A DNA stretch of 64,000 nt, taken from NCBI GenBank assembly GCA_017453205.1, contig JAFTKO010000014.1, forward strand, positions 1-64,000. The letters run 5' to 3'. Position numbers and translations under genes: made by a program. The DNA is from Clostridia bacterium (GTDB lineage: Bacteria; Bacillota; Clostridia; Oscillospirales; CAG-272). The notes under the pieces were generated by a model that saw only the letters and a list, made by a program, of their open reading frames with translations, was not told where the DNA came from and searched no databases. Shown here piece by piece: positions 1 through 7,853 of the stretch (positions within the stretch are counted from its first letter, which is position 1; every line of letters starts with the position of its first letter).

Positions 1-2
1 CC

Positions 3-125
3 TTTGCTGATCTTCAAGAGCAGATGAAGCGTTATTTGCGTCGCTCTAATAGTATTCCTATGGCTGTTCTCGGTTGGAAATCTCCCAACCAAAAGCAAGT
101 TGAACTTGAAAATACTTGTGTCTGA
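3..125 (+). pseudogene. C-terminal end of an IS transposase (cut by window edge)
   Basis: Only the last 40 codons are in the window, in the frame starting at base 3 and ending at TGA 123-125. The translation has a basic segment (MKRYLRRSN) followed by LGWKSPNQ. This resembles the end of DDE/integrase-core transposases of the IS3/IS30 type, where a YxxRYN segment precedes an LG(W/Y)(K)(S/T)P motif. The catalytic part is outside the window, so it cannot be said whether the gene is intact. Its codon use (tct, cgt, ctt) is more AT-rich than the genes that follow, as expected of a mobile element. Family assignment is tentative. Confidence 0.55.
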
Positions 126-134
126 CCGCGCGCC

Positions 135-185
135 GCTTTTTGCAGTCTCCACTCGGGGCTTCGCCCCTCCTTCCGCCTGCAAAAG
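135..185 (+). terminator. Nested hairpin after the transposase end
   Basis: Arms gctttttgcag and ctgcaaaagc enclose a second perfect hairpin, ggggc-ttc-gcccc, at about 155-167. It lies directly after the transposase stop. It could be the element's terminator or part of its subterminal end. No clear T-tract follows. Confidence 0.4.
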
Positions 186-333
186 CATTTTACTTAACTC
201 GTTACTTTTATTTTTACTTTTTTCGTCTCACATCATTGACAAAACTACATTTTTTGAAATTTTACTTAAAAATGTTTGATTTAAAAAAAGAGTAGCATAC
301 TAATCAACACAAAACAAAGCAAAGGAAAACATT

Positions 334-1296
334 ATGGAACGAAAACTGCGGTTTGACCTCCGCATTGGGGGATGCGACATTCGCAAATGCGGGATATTGG
401 GATGCGGGAGGATCGGCACGACGGTTGCCTACACGCTGATGCAAACAGGTTGGTTTTCGGATCTGGTGTTGATCGATCCCGACTACCGCGTTGCCGAAAT
501 CGAAGCGGCGGACATGGCGCACGCTCTCCCCTTTCACACACCGATGGACATTTATGCGGGCGACTACGCCGATCTTTCCGACTGCGGACTGATCATCCTT
601 GCGCCCGAGGTCGGTCAAGAGTACGGCGGCGAGGATCGCTCGGTTCAATGCGTCAAGCAACTGCGCACGGCAACGGGCAACATCCTGCTTTACAACCAAA
701 ACGCGATCTTGATCAACGTGTGTGAGCCTGTGGAAGAACTCTCCCACATGATCTACCGCACCTCGGGCTATCCCGCCTCCCGTGTCATCGGCATCGGCAC
801 AGTGCTGGAGACGGCGCGGCTGAAGCAAATGGTGGGCAGATACCTCGGAGTGGACAGCCGCAACGTACATTCGTTCATCATTGGGGAACACGGTGAAAAT
901 GAGATCCCCGTATGGAGCTCGGCAAACGTCTCGGGCGTCGACCTTTCACACTATTGCGACAGCTGCGGCAGAGGCTACGACAAAGCAATGCTGGATGGGC
1001 TCTTCCGCGATGTCAGAGACAGCGCATGCCGCATCGCGGGCACCAAGGGTGCGGGCTATTACGCCATTGCCGAGTCGGTCAAGCGCATTGTTTCGGCGAT
1101 CGTCCGAGACGAACACACCATTCTCACGGTCTCCGCGCTTGCCGAGGGGCATTACGGTCTGGAAGATGTATATTTGAGCCTCCCCTGCATCGTCAGCCGA
1201 GGAGGCGTCAAACGCGTGCTCGAGATTCCCTTAGACGAGGATGAGGAAACACGCCTCCGCCGTGCGGCAAAACGGTTAAAGGAACCGGTGAGATAG
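334..1296 (+). CDS. Diverged L-lactate/malate dehydrogenase family protein
   Basis: 320 aa, the normal length for the LDH/MDH family, which interconverts 2-oxoacids and 2-hydroxyacids with NAD(H). Seen: Rossmann motif GCGRIG at about residue 24, GGEDRS in place of the GETR substrate loop, the RVIGIGTVLETAR segment, and the catalytic-histidine motif IGEHGEN. Several normally fixed positions differ. The Asp that pairs with the active His (LD-ARF in true LDH) is Glu (LETAR). The conserved Asn-Pro of the substrate/NAD pocket is Glu-Pro (CEPVE). The residue before the loop that separates lactate from pyruvate/malate enzymes is not the usual Gln or Arg. So the family is clear but the substrate is not. 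An AAAGGA ribosome site lies 7 nt before ATG 334. The gene stands alone, convergent with the SBP gene at 1426. Confidence 0.8.
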   Translation: MERKLRFDLRIGGCDIRKCGILGCGRIGTTVAYTLMQTGWFSDLVLIDPDYRVAEIEAADMAHALPFHTPMDIYAGDYADLSDCGLIILAPEVGQEYGGEDRSVQCVKQLRTATGNILLYNQNAILINVCEPVEELSHMIYRTSGYPASRVIGIGTVLETARLKQMVGRYLGVDSRNVHSFIIGEHGENEIPVWSSANVSGVDLSHYCDSCGRGYDKAMLDGLFRDVRDSACRIAGTKGAGYYAIAESVKRIVSAIVRDEHTILTVSALAEGHYGLEDVYLSLPCIVSRGGVKRVLEIPLDEDEETRLRRAAKRLKEPVR

Positions 1297-1325
1297 CATG
1301 GACCATACAAACGGTACTCCAAACA

Positions 1326-1359
1326 GCTCGCCCCTCCCGCAAGTTCGGGAAGGGCGAGC
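1326..1359 (+). terminator. Strong hairpin between convergent genes
   Basis: Arms gctcgcccctcccg and cgggaagggcgagc (one mismatch) around a 6-nt loop, lying 30 bp after the dehydrogenase stop. The T-tract is poor (gtcttt). It may serve both the plus-strand gene and the minus-strand operon ending at 1426. Confidence 0.65.
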
Positions 1360-1425
1360 CGTCTTTACTCCTGTGTGAGCAGCTTATTAAAAACGTTTTT
1401 GTCTAAATTACAAAAGTGATTTTAT

Positions 1426-2922
1426 CTATTCCAGCGTCGCCAGCTTATCGTAGATCATTTTGTCCAAATAAAGTTGCCAAGTGACCTGTCTGCCAAGATA
1501 ATAGGTGTTAATAGAGGTTTGCTCTCCGTCCACAATGTTTGAGGACATACAGGTCCAAAACGCCAAATAAGGATTTTCGGCAATGATTTTGGTATAAACT
1601 TGACAAAAATCAAAGGTCAAGCTATCTCGGATCAGATCCAATACCTTTGCAACCTCGGGATCGGAAAGATAGCGGAACTTGAGGGTATCCTCCCAATAAA
1701 CGGGCACGATCAGCTCACGGCTCTCACGGCAAAGCGCCTCGGTGATCAGCCCCATCATTTCGGGGTTCTTTCCCGATGCGGGAAACATGACTGCGGAAAG
1801 TGTGACACGGCAGGTCGAATAATACGGCGTGGAGGTTCCCTCCTCTGCCTTGGGGAACGGAAGTACACCGTAGGACGCGGTCTCCATGTTTGCATTGTTA
1901 AAGCTTGCCGCCTCACTGATGATCTGTAAATAGAACAGTGCATCATTGTTGATAAAGACCTCATTTCCCTCCTCAGCATTCGTGCTGGAGGCGTTTTTGG
2001 GCGGATAATGGATGCCGTTTTGTGAACAGAAGGTCAAAACGTCATCAAAAAGCGAGATCAATTCGGCAGGCGTACTCTTGGGGAAATAGAACTTGCCGTC
2101 GGCATCCTGCTTTGCCATGCTGACATTCATCGCGACGGGAATCGAGCTGAGCGCGTGACCGTTGATGATGAGTCCGTAGGTATTTATGCTGTTGTCGCTG
2201 TCGTTAATACTGATTGCCGCGTTGGAAAGAGCAAACATCTTTTCCATTGTCCAGTTGTAATCCAGCGCCAGCTGCGGCAGATTTTGAAGCTCGGGATATT
2301 CCGATGCCAAATCCTCTGCTACGGATTTATTATAAAAACAAACCTCCATATACTCATACAGAGAAATGGTAATATCACCGATGAGTGCAAAGGAACGGTT
2401 ATCCACGGTACAAATATCCACGTACTGTTTGCACCACCAAGCACCTGCGGGATCGATGTAAGGGACGTCGTAAACATTAAACCCCAAGCCCTCAATCGCC
2501 ATGGATTGGATATACGAGGAATGGGTGGAAATCAAACTGATGCCATCCCCGCCCGCCATTGCTTCGGTACGGACACGGTCGATAAAGATATCGCTTTGAT
2601 CATACTCGCCCGCCTCGGTCAGCAGATTGATCTCCACATTGTAGGCGGCCTCCACATTGGTATTGCGCGCAATGATTTCCTCATCCACGCGGTCGGAGGC
2701 GGCACCGTCACCGGAAAACTCATAATCGGTACCCTCACGGGAAAGAATGGTAAAGGCTTTCAGTCCAAAATCCGCAAGGGGTAACCCGTTCATATCGGCA
2801 GGGCCTGTTTCGGTCATCCCGGCGTTTGTTTCGCTTCCGTCTCCCTTGCCATTACAAGCGGCAAGCATAGGCAGAAAAACCAAAAGAGTCAATAAAAAAC
2901 ATAAAATCCTTAATTTTTTCAT
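1426..2922 (-). CDS. Extracellular solute-binding lipoprotein (SBP 1)
   Basis: 498 aa. The N-terminus is a lipoprotein signal (MKK, hydrophobic core, LAAC lipobox with Cys23), followed by a polar GDGSETN linker. The body resembles ABC-type extracellular sugar-binding proteins of Clostridia: an early segment beginning DFGLKAFTILSREGTDYEF and a late segment with small-residue/Asn contacts. It is homologous to two more proteins in the window (minus-strand 14856-16352 and 58039-59559), sharing a DERV/D-EIIARN-type segment, an FINNDALFYLQ-like segment, and a C-terminal YDIG/FDFCQVY region. No permease or ATPase gene is nearby, so the ligand and transport partner are unknown. Last gene of locus A, 65 bp after the PocR-AraC gene. 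AAAGGA lies 7-8 nt before ATG. Confidence 0.82.
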   Translation of the reverse strand: MKKLRILCFLLTLLVFLPMLAACNGKGDGSETNAGMTETGPADMNGLPLADFGLKAFTILSREGTDYEFSGDGAASDRVDEEIIARNTNVEAAYNVEINLLTEAGEYDQSDIFIDRVRTEAMAGGDGISLISTHSSYIQSMAIEGLGFNVYDVPYIDPAGAWWCKQYVDICTVDNRSFALIGDITISLYEYMEVCFYNKSVAEDLASEYPELQNLPQLALDYNWTMEKMFALSNAAISINDSDNSINTYGLIINGHALSSIPVAMNVSMAKQDADGKFYFPKSTPAELISLFDDVLTFCSQNGIHYPPKNASSTNAEEGNEVFINNDALFYLQIISEAASFNNANMETASYGVLPFPKAEEGTSTPYYSTCRVTLSAVMFPASGKNPEMMGLITEALCRESRELIVPVYWEDTLKFRYLSDPEVAKVLDLIRDSLTFDFCQVYTKIIAENPYLAFWTCMSSNIVDGEQTSINTYYLGRQVTWQLYLDKMIYDKLATLE

Positions 2923-2987
2923 GGCACTGTCCTTTTCCTATCATAATATTTTAATTGTTTTACAGCCGATCTTTTCTCTGTCCCTCT

Positions 2988-3836
2988 TCAGCGTTCCTTT
3001 ATTCTCGATTTCAAAAAATCCTTTGGTAAGGTTCCCGTTTCTTTTTGAAACATTTTGGTAAAGTAACTGGGCGTACTGAAGCCACACTCCTCGGCGATGG
3101 CATAGATTGGCTCGGAGCCCTGCAGAAGCAGATATTTCGCCTTTTCGATACGGCGTGTGCGAATGTAATCCGAAAGCCCCATGCCAAACTCTTTGATCGA
3201 AAAATCGTAAAGAAAACTGCGCGATACCGAAAAATGGCGGCAAATCTCCCCCACCGACAGCGTCTCGGAGGCGATGTTTTGGTCAATGTATGTGAGAAGA
3301 TGATGTCGAAAAGAGGTTTGTCGAAAGCTGATGATATTACTCACCCAAAGATGCTCAATGCAAAAGGCAAGAATGTTCGCCGCGGAATCGAGCTTTTCCG
3401 AGGCGGCGGATTCCATCTCCCCCAAGGCACAAAGAAGTATATCTTTGTCCACTGCGGAGTTTTCCGGCAGCTCAGAAATGGCTTTTTCCACCAATGGGCG
3501 GCCCCCCTCCTCCAACACCTGACCGAGGATGAGATACCCGATGGTCAAGCCGTTACGGATGAGAGGTGCAGTAACCTCGGTCAGCCCCATGTGGCACTTA
3601 TAAATAAAGGGATTTTTGCCCGCCGCACAGCCTTGAAAGCCGTAGTGATCGCACTCACGGCATTTTGCAGTCAGACGTGGATCCTTACGTACCTCGGTGC
3701 AAAACAGCGTCTTTTCGGGCGAAAAGGCGTACAACAGCCGTCGGCTGTCGTCAAACAGGCAAATGTGCCGAAACTGCGTGATATTGAAAAAATCCGTGCA
3801 GACCTTGGATAGCTGCTTTTCGTCCAATTCTAACAT
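2988..3836 (-). CDS. PocR-domain AraC-family transcriptional regulator
   Basis: About 282 aa. Residues roughly 5-165 match the PocR sensory domain: CRECDHYG, then a Cys and the YKCHMGLTEVTAPL segment, a Cys-rich pattern typical of this domain. Residues about 180-280 form an AraC double helix-turn-helix (TLSVGEICRHFSVSRSFLYDFSIKEFG and IYAIAEECGFSTPSYFTKMFQKETG). PocR domains are known to sense small metabolites (propanediol in the name-giving case); the ligand here is unknown. The GTG at 3842 touches the AAGGAGGT ribosome site, so ATG 3836, 7 nt away, is preferred. It lies inside the locus A run between the GldA-like gene and SBP 1, so it may control part of the locus. Confidence 0.85.
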   Translation of the reverse strand: MLELDEKQLSKVCTDFFNITQFRHICLFDDSRRLLYAFSPEKTLFCTEVRKDPRLTAKCRECDHYGFQGCAAGKNPFIYKCHMGLTEVTAPLIRNGLTIGYLILGQVLEEGGRPLVEKAISELPENSAVDKDILLCALGEMESAASEKLDSAANILAFCIEHLWVSNIISFRQTSFRHHLLTYIDQNIASETLSVGEICRHFSVSRSFLYDFSIKEFGMGLSDYIRTRRIEKAKYLLLQGSEPIYAIAEECGFSTPSYFTKMFQKETGTLPKDFLKSRIKER

Positions 3837-3880
3837 ACTCACACCTCCTTTTATTGCGCGGTGCCGATTTTGGGAAAATT

Positions 3881-4990
3881 TTAACGCATTTCCTCCAACG
3901 ACCTGCGCAGCTTTTGCAATTCCTCTGCGGAGACGCCGTCCATCATGGGGGTGGAGGCAACCTCGTTGTAGTAGGTTTCCATCGTTTTGTCGGTATCGGG
4001 GATGCCGATCTCGGCAAGCGTAACAGGCATGCCGACCGACCCCATCTGACTGCGGAACACCTTGGCTGTCTCTTCCTCGCCGTTGTAATAGAGCTGTGCC
4101 AAAAGACCGATGGCAACCAACTCACCGTGGAGCCATGTTTTGGACTCCGACGGAAAAATAACGCGCGTGCTCTCGTAGATCTTATGCGCGATCGAGCACT
4201 GGTTGGAGCCTCTCGCCAACGCGCTGATGATGCCCGTAACACAAATGGTCAGATACACCGTGTCATAGATCGCTTTGGTATTCTCGCCGCGTCTGACGCT
4301 CTCGCAAGCCGCAGGGAGGTCTGCAAGCAATCTTTTGTAGATAAAATCGCTGAGTACAAAGGAAGAACGCAGACCAATGTCGATCTCCTCCTCGGTCTTG
4401 CCATCCAAGCGTTGGGTGGTCTCGATCAGCTTTGCCAAGGAATCATACACACCCGAGACCAACAGGCGTACGGGCTGGCGGCATAGGATATCCATGTCCA
4501 CCAAAATACAGTTGACCTCCTTGAGGTGATGCTGACTGCCGATGGTTTGGAATTTGTCATTGTACATGACGCTCAAGGGCGTGTACGCCGCACAGGTCGC
4601 ACTGGAGGTAGGAATATTGATGACGGGTAAATTTGCCTTTGCAGCACACAGCTTGGTAGCATCCATGAGGTTACCGCCGCCCACGCCCACAAGGCAGTCA
4701 CAGCCACGGAACGCCTCGCTTGCAAGAATGCGGTCACAGTGGTCGGGGTTGCAAAAGCCCTCGTAAATGTAATAGTTGAGGGGAATGTCTTTCTCTTTCA
4801 AGGATGCTTTGATCTTCTTTTCGGCCAAGCTCCAAGCGGTCTTGCCCGTGAGAATGAACGGCTTTTTGCATCCGAGACGCAAGACCTCATCGCCAAGTAA
4901 CAGCGTTGCGCCTTCTTCTTGAATATAACGTCCGCTACCCAAGCGGAACGAACTTTCCACAACTTCGGATTTGGTTGCCATGATTATCAT
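3881..4990 (-). CDS. Iron/zinc-dependent alcohol dehydrogenase, glycerol dehydrogenase type
   Basis: 369 aa, the length of the GldA / glycerol-1-phosphate dehydrogenase group, which oxidises a polyol or hydroxyketone with NAD. Seen: N-terminal nucleotide fold with VGVGGGNLMDATK (the GGG-x-x-D-x-K signature) around residue 100, IPTSSATCA, and metal-ligand candidates Asp in SGVYDSLAK, His in CSIAHKIYES and His in WLHGELVAIG. The second motif differs from the usual HNGL-type segment, so the substrate is likely not glycerol itself. The ATG at 4990 is only 2 nt from AAAGGA; the in-frame ATG at 4981 (MATKSEVV) is 11 nt away and also possible. Locus A gene; a repeat-containing 309-bp gap separates it from the FAD oxidoreductase. 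Confidence 0.8.
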   Translation of the reverse strand: MIIMATKSEVVESSFRLGSGRYIQEEGATLLLGDEVLRLGCKKPFILTGKTAWSLAEKKIKASLKEKDIPLNYYIYEGFCNPDHCDRILASEAFRGCDCLVGVGGGNLMDATKLCAAKANLPVINIPTSSATCAAYTPLSVMYNDKFQTIGSQHHLKEVNCILVDMDILCRQPVRLLVSGVYDSLAKLIETTQRLDGKTEEEIDIGLRSSFVLSDFIYKRLLADLPAACESVRRGENTKAIYDTVYLTICVTGIISALARGSNQCSIAHKIYESTRVIFPSESKTWLHGELVAIGLLAQLYYNGEEETAKVFRSQMGSVGMPVTLAEIGIPDTDKTMETYYNEVASTPMMDGVSAEELQKLRRSLEEMR

Positions 4991-5299
4991 AGTCCTTTCA
5001 AATTAAGTATTCTCTCTGCGTACCTACTCCACAGAGGAGAAAAAGAGCATAGGTATCTTTGCATTTGGAAACTCCCTCAGTCACGACAAGTCGTGCCAGC
5101 TCCCTCGAGAGGGAGCCTAAAATCATATTCGCCTTAAATGGCATCAGCCTCCTCCTTCGGGGGCGGTGGCGGCGGGTAATTTTGCTTCAAATTTAGTGAA
5201 ACCATATCCCCGCCGACGGAAGGAGTAAGTGTATCGTTTAAAATCTGATGTTCTATTTGATTGTTGCTTATCTTCTCACCTATGGTGGGATCGCATCAA
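4991..5299. other. Gene-free gap inside locus A
   Basis: 309 bp between the FAD oxidoreductase stop and the GldA-like start. It contains a double-hairpin repeat (5070-5118) and a GC-rich stretch at 5146-5180 (cctcctccttcgggggcgg). No open frame here has a ribosome site or family resemblance. No convincing promoter seen. Confidence 0.6.
5070..5118. repeat. Interspersed double-hairpin repeat, copy 1
   Basis: Two perfect short palindromic units lie side by side: cacgac-aa-gtcgtg and gctccctc-ga-gagggagc, joined by cca. This CTCCCT...AGCTCCCTC...GAGGGAGCC layout resembles small interspersed intergenic repeats of gut Clostridia. A degenerate copy lies at 52182-52234 in locus B. It does not code for anything. 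Confidence 0.6.
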
Positions 5300-6697
5300 T
5301 CACGGATTGACAGGTGCGCTGTTGACCTGCTCCATGGTAAGGATGGCGCCGTTTTTGAGCAGCTCGGCGCGCACATCCTCAACGTCGACCTCTGCCGGCA
5401 GAATGCCCGCATTTTGTGCCAGCACCGCGCCGACACCTGCCGCCTCTCCCATCGACATGCACTGCGGCATGACACGAAGCGAGGACATGACCTCGGCATC
5501 CACGGACACACATCTGCCCGCAAACATCAGGTTCTTGATTTCACGGCTGACAAGGCACCCGTAAGGGATACCGTATGGCTCCTTGACCGCCTTGAAGATG
5601 GTGGAACGGTCGACGCCCGAGTGGATATCGATTTTGTACGCGCCGAGCGCAATGGTATCCTCGGGGATCTCGCCCGCGCAGATACGATCGGATGTCAAAT
5701 AGGAGATGCCCATAAAGCGACGTGTCTCACGCACGCCGAGCGAGGGATTGATGGCGGAAATAAAGCAGTTTTCAAACCCCGGGACATTCTCACGCAGCAT
5801 CTCGGTAAGCCTGGGCGCTTGGAGCTGTCCCTCAAGCTCGGCATTGGTCAAAGAGAGAATGTCGGTGGCGTCGGTATTGAGCAAGCGTGTGGAGTTGACA
5901 TAGACCTCGCCGGGATGAAAACTCTTGATATAGATTAACGTCTCACGGTCCACAGGGCACTTCCCTTGCTCACGCAAACGGGTAAAAGTCGAACGCAAGC
6001 CCACAAACACATGGTTATCGCTGGCGCGGAAGTAGGGGGCGTCATAGCCCGGACGGTGCTCGATAGAGGCGCTGTAAGTCATTTCATCGGGGTGCTGCTC
6101 GATGTAGTCAAACAGACGTGCGGTATCGACGTTTTCCAATGTAAACATAACCGTGGGAGGCTGAAGCACACCCGTACCGACCTGCCCCATCTCATAAGAA
6201 CAGCCCGCAAGGTACGCCACGTCACCGTCGCCCGTGCAGTCGATAAAGGTGGGCGCTTTGACCGTAATGCGATTGCCCTTGCCGTAAAAGACCACCTTTT
6301 TGATCTCTCGGTTTTCGACCTCTGTCTCGATCGCCTCGCTGTGGAGCAGAATTTTCACTCCCACCTCGCGGCACATTTCAATGGCAAGCACCTTAAACGC
6401 GTCCGGCGTGATATTGGTGGTGGAATTGTGCTTGGGACAGGTCCTGTGCCCTTGACTTCCCCCCACCTTTTGCAAACGGCTGACATATTCCTGTGCGATG
6501 CCGCCCGTTATGCGCCTGCCGTCGAGGTCGAGGAAACCCAACAGCGGCAGTCCCATGGTACAGTTACCGCCGAGGTAACCGTTCTTTTCGATCATGATGA
6601 CGTTCTTTCCCATCCGTGCCGCCGTAATTGCCGCGCTCAGTCCCGCGGGTCCTGCGCCGATCACGGCAATGTCACATTCAAATGCGTATTCTTTCAT
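5300..6697 (-). CDS. FAD-dependent oxidoreductase
   Basis: 465 aa. N-terminal dinucleotide-binding motif VIGAGPAGLSAAITAARMG, then the MIEKNGYLGGNCT segment and an internal FIDCTGDGDVAYLAG segment. This set is typical of the FAD_oxidored family (PF12831-like), which also includes fumarate reductase-like flavoproteins. The C-terminal NLMFAGRCVSVDAEVMSSLRVMPQCMSMGEAAGVGA is the usual FAD-contacting end. No signal peptide, so it should be cytoplasmic. Substrate unknown; the neighbours (DHDPS-type lyase, GldA-like dehydrogenase) suggest oxidation of a sugar or sugar-acid derivative. ATG 6697 is chosen over the upstream start because GGAG lies 9 nt before it. Confidence 0.82.
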   Translation of the reverse strand: MKEYAFECDIAVIGAGPAGLSAAITAARMGKNVIMIEKNGYLGGNCTMGLPLLGFLDLDGRRITGGIAQEYVSRLQKVGGSQGHRTCPKHNSTTNITPDAFKVLAIEMCREVGVKILLHSEAIETEVENREIKKVVFYGKGNRITVKAPTFIDCTGDGDVAYLAGCSYEMGQVGTGVLQPPTVMFTLENVDTARLFDYIEQHPDEMTYSASIEHRPGYDAPYFRASDNHVFVGLRSTFTRLREQGKCPVDRETLIYIKSFHPGEVYVNSTRLLNTDATDILSLTNAELEGQLQAPRLTEMLRENVPGFENCFISAINPSLGVRETRRFMGISYLTSDRICAGEIPEDTIALGAYKIDIHSGVDRSTIFKAVKEPYGIPYGCLVSREIKNLMFAGRCVSVDAEVMSSLRVMPQCMSMGEAAGVGAVLAQNAGILPAEVDVEDVRAELLKNGAILTMEQVNSAPVNP

Positions 6698-6930
6698 AAT
6701 TTCAAAACTCCTTTTTGGTATAAAAAGTGTCATGTTTCTTGATCTTCATACAAAGTCATATATTTGTAGTACACTGTCCCAAATAAAATTTCCGTCTGTG
6801 CCACCCCAGATGAAAAATTCAAATGGGACAAAGCATTACATTCTTTGAAATTTTTTTCGCTCCTGCGCGGGCATGCGGCGCCTTGCAAGAAAAACTTGCA
6901 AAGCACCGCAGCCGAGCGATGGAAAACCAC

Positions 6931-7827
6931 TCAGATCATCTTTTGGTAAGCCTCGAGAGCAACGTCAAGACGCTGTTTTTCCTCATCGGTCAATTTGCGG
7001 AATGGAGCACGACAAGTATCGTAAGCAATGACGCCCATCTTCATCAGCATATACTTAATGGCGGGAATTTCGGGAATCCCCGCAATGTTCGCCATAGCGG
7101 TCTCAATACCCTTTTGCATTGCTACTGCCCCCTCCTTGTTGCCCGCTTCGAGCGCATCCCACAGACCCGTATGGAGCTTGCAGTAGACTGCCGCAGGTCC
7201 CGACACCCAGCCGCAACCGCCGACATTGTAGCAGTTCATGGCGTTACAGTCGCTGCCGATCAGCGCATGCGCGCGTCTGTTTTGGGGGGCGTTGACATAC
7301 GCCTTGATGCGCTCCAAATCGGGATAGGAAAATTTAATTCCGTACAAATTGGAATAACGGTCCATCAATCTGCCCAGCAGTTCGGCGGAGACATCATTTC
7401 CCGTGCGCGTAAAAATGTTGTACACATACAGCGGAAAATCGGTGATCTCGTCTAAGATGGTCTCATAGTATTCCTGCATCGCCTTTTCGTCCATCGGAAA
7501 GAACACGGGCGTCATCAGTCCCGCGCCATCCGCACCAAGCGCGCGTGCGTGTCTGACATGCGCGTAGCTTTCGCTGACGGTAGATGCACCGCACTGAATA
7601 TAGACCGTTGCGCGGTTTTGGTTCTCCGCCAAAATGGCAGAGGCGATTTTTTGTCTTTCCTCGGCGGAGAGAGACAAGCTCTCTCCGTTGGTTCCGTTGG
7701 GATAAAGACAGTGAATGCCGTTTGCATTCAAGTGTCTGCAAAGGCTGCGTACACCCGCGTAGTCAACACTGCCATCGGGCATCATCGGAGTGACGGTTGC
7801 ACACACAACACCTTTCAATTGTTTCAT
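6931..7827 (-). CDS. Dihydrodipicolinate synthase / N-acetylneuraminate lyase family protein (1)
   Basis: 298 aa, standard length for the class I aldolase (DapA/NanA) superfamily, which forms or cleaves 2-oxoacid aldol products through a Schiff base. Seen: GTNGESLSLSAEER near residue 45 (usually GTTGE), catalytic Tyr in YVYNIF, Schiff-base Lys in GIKFSYPD, and a conserved GSDCNA segment before the GGCGWVSG stretch. The Thr-to-Asn change in the first motif, and its place among catabolic genes, argue against lysine synthesis and for cleavage of a sugar acid. No dapB neighbour. GAGGA precedes ATG. A paralogue is in locus B at 52371. Confidence 0.82.
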   Translation of the reverse strand: MKQLKGVVCATVTPMMPDGSVDYAGVRSLCRHLNANGIHCLYPNGTNGESLSLSAEERQKIASAILAENQNRATVYIQCGASTVSESYAHVRHARALGADGAGLMTPVFFPMDEKAMQEYYETILDEITDFPLYVYNIFTRTGNDVSAELLGRLMDRYSNLYGIKFSYPDLERIKAYVNAPQNRRAHALIGSDCNAMNCYNVGGCGWVSGPAAVYCKLHTGLWDALEAGNKEGAVAMQKGIETAMANIAGIPEIPAIKYMLMKMGVIAYDTCRAPFRKLTDEEKQRLDVALEAYQKMI

Positions 7828-7853
7828 TTTCTTGGTCCTCAGCTTTAATTCGA

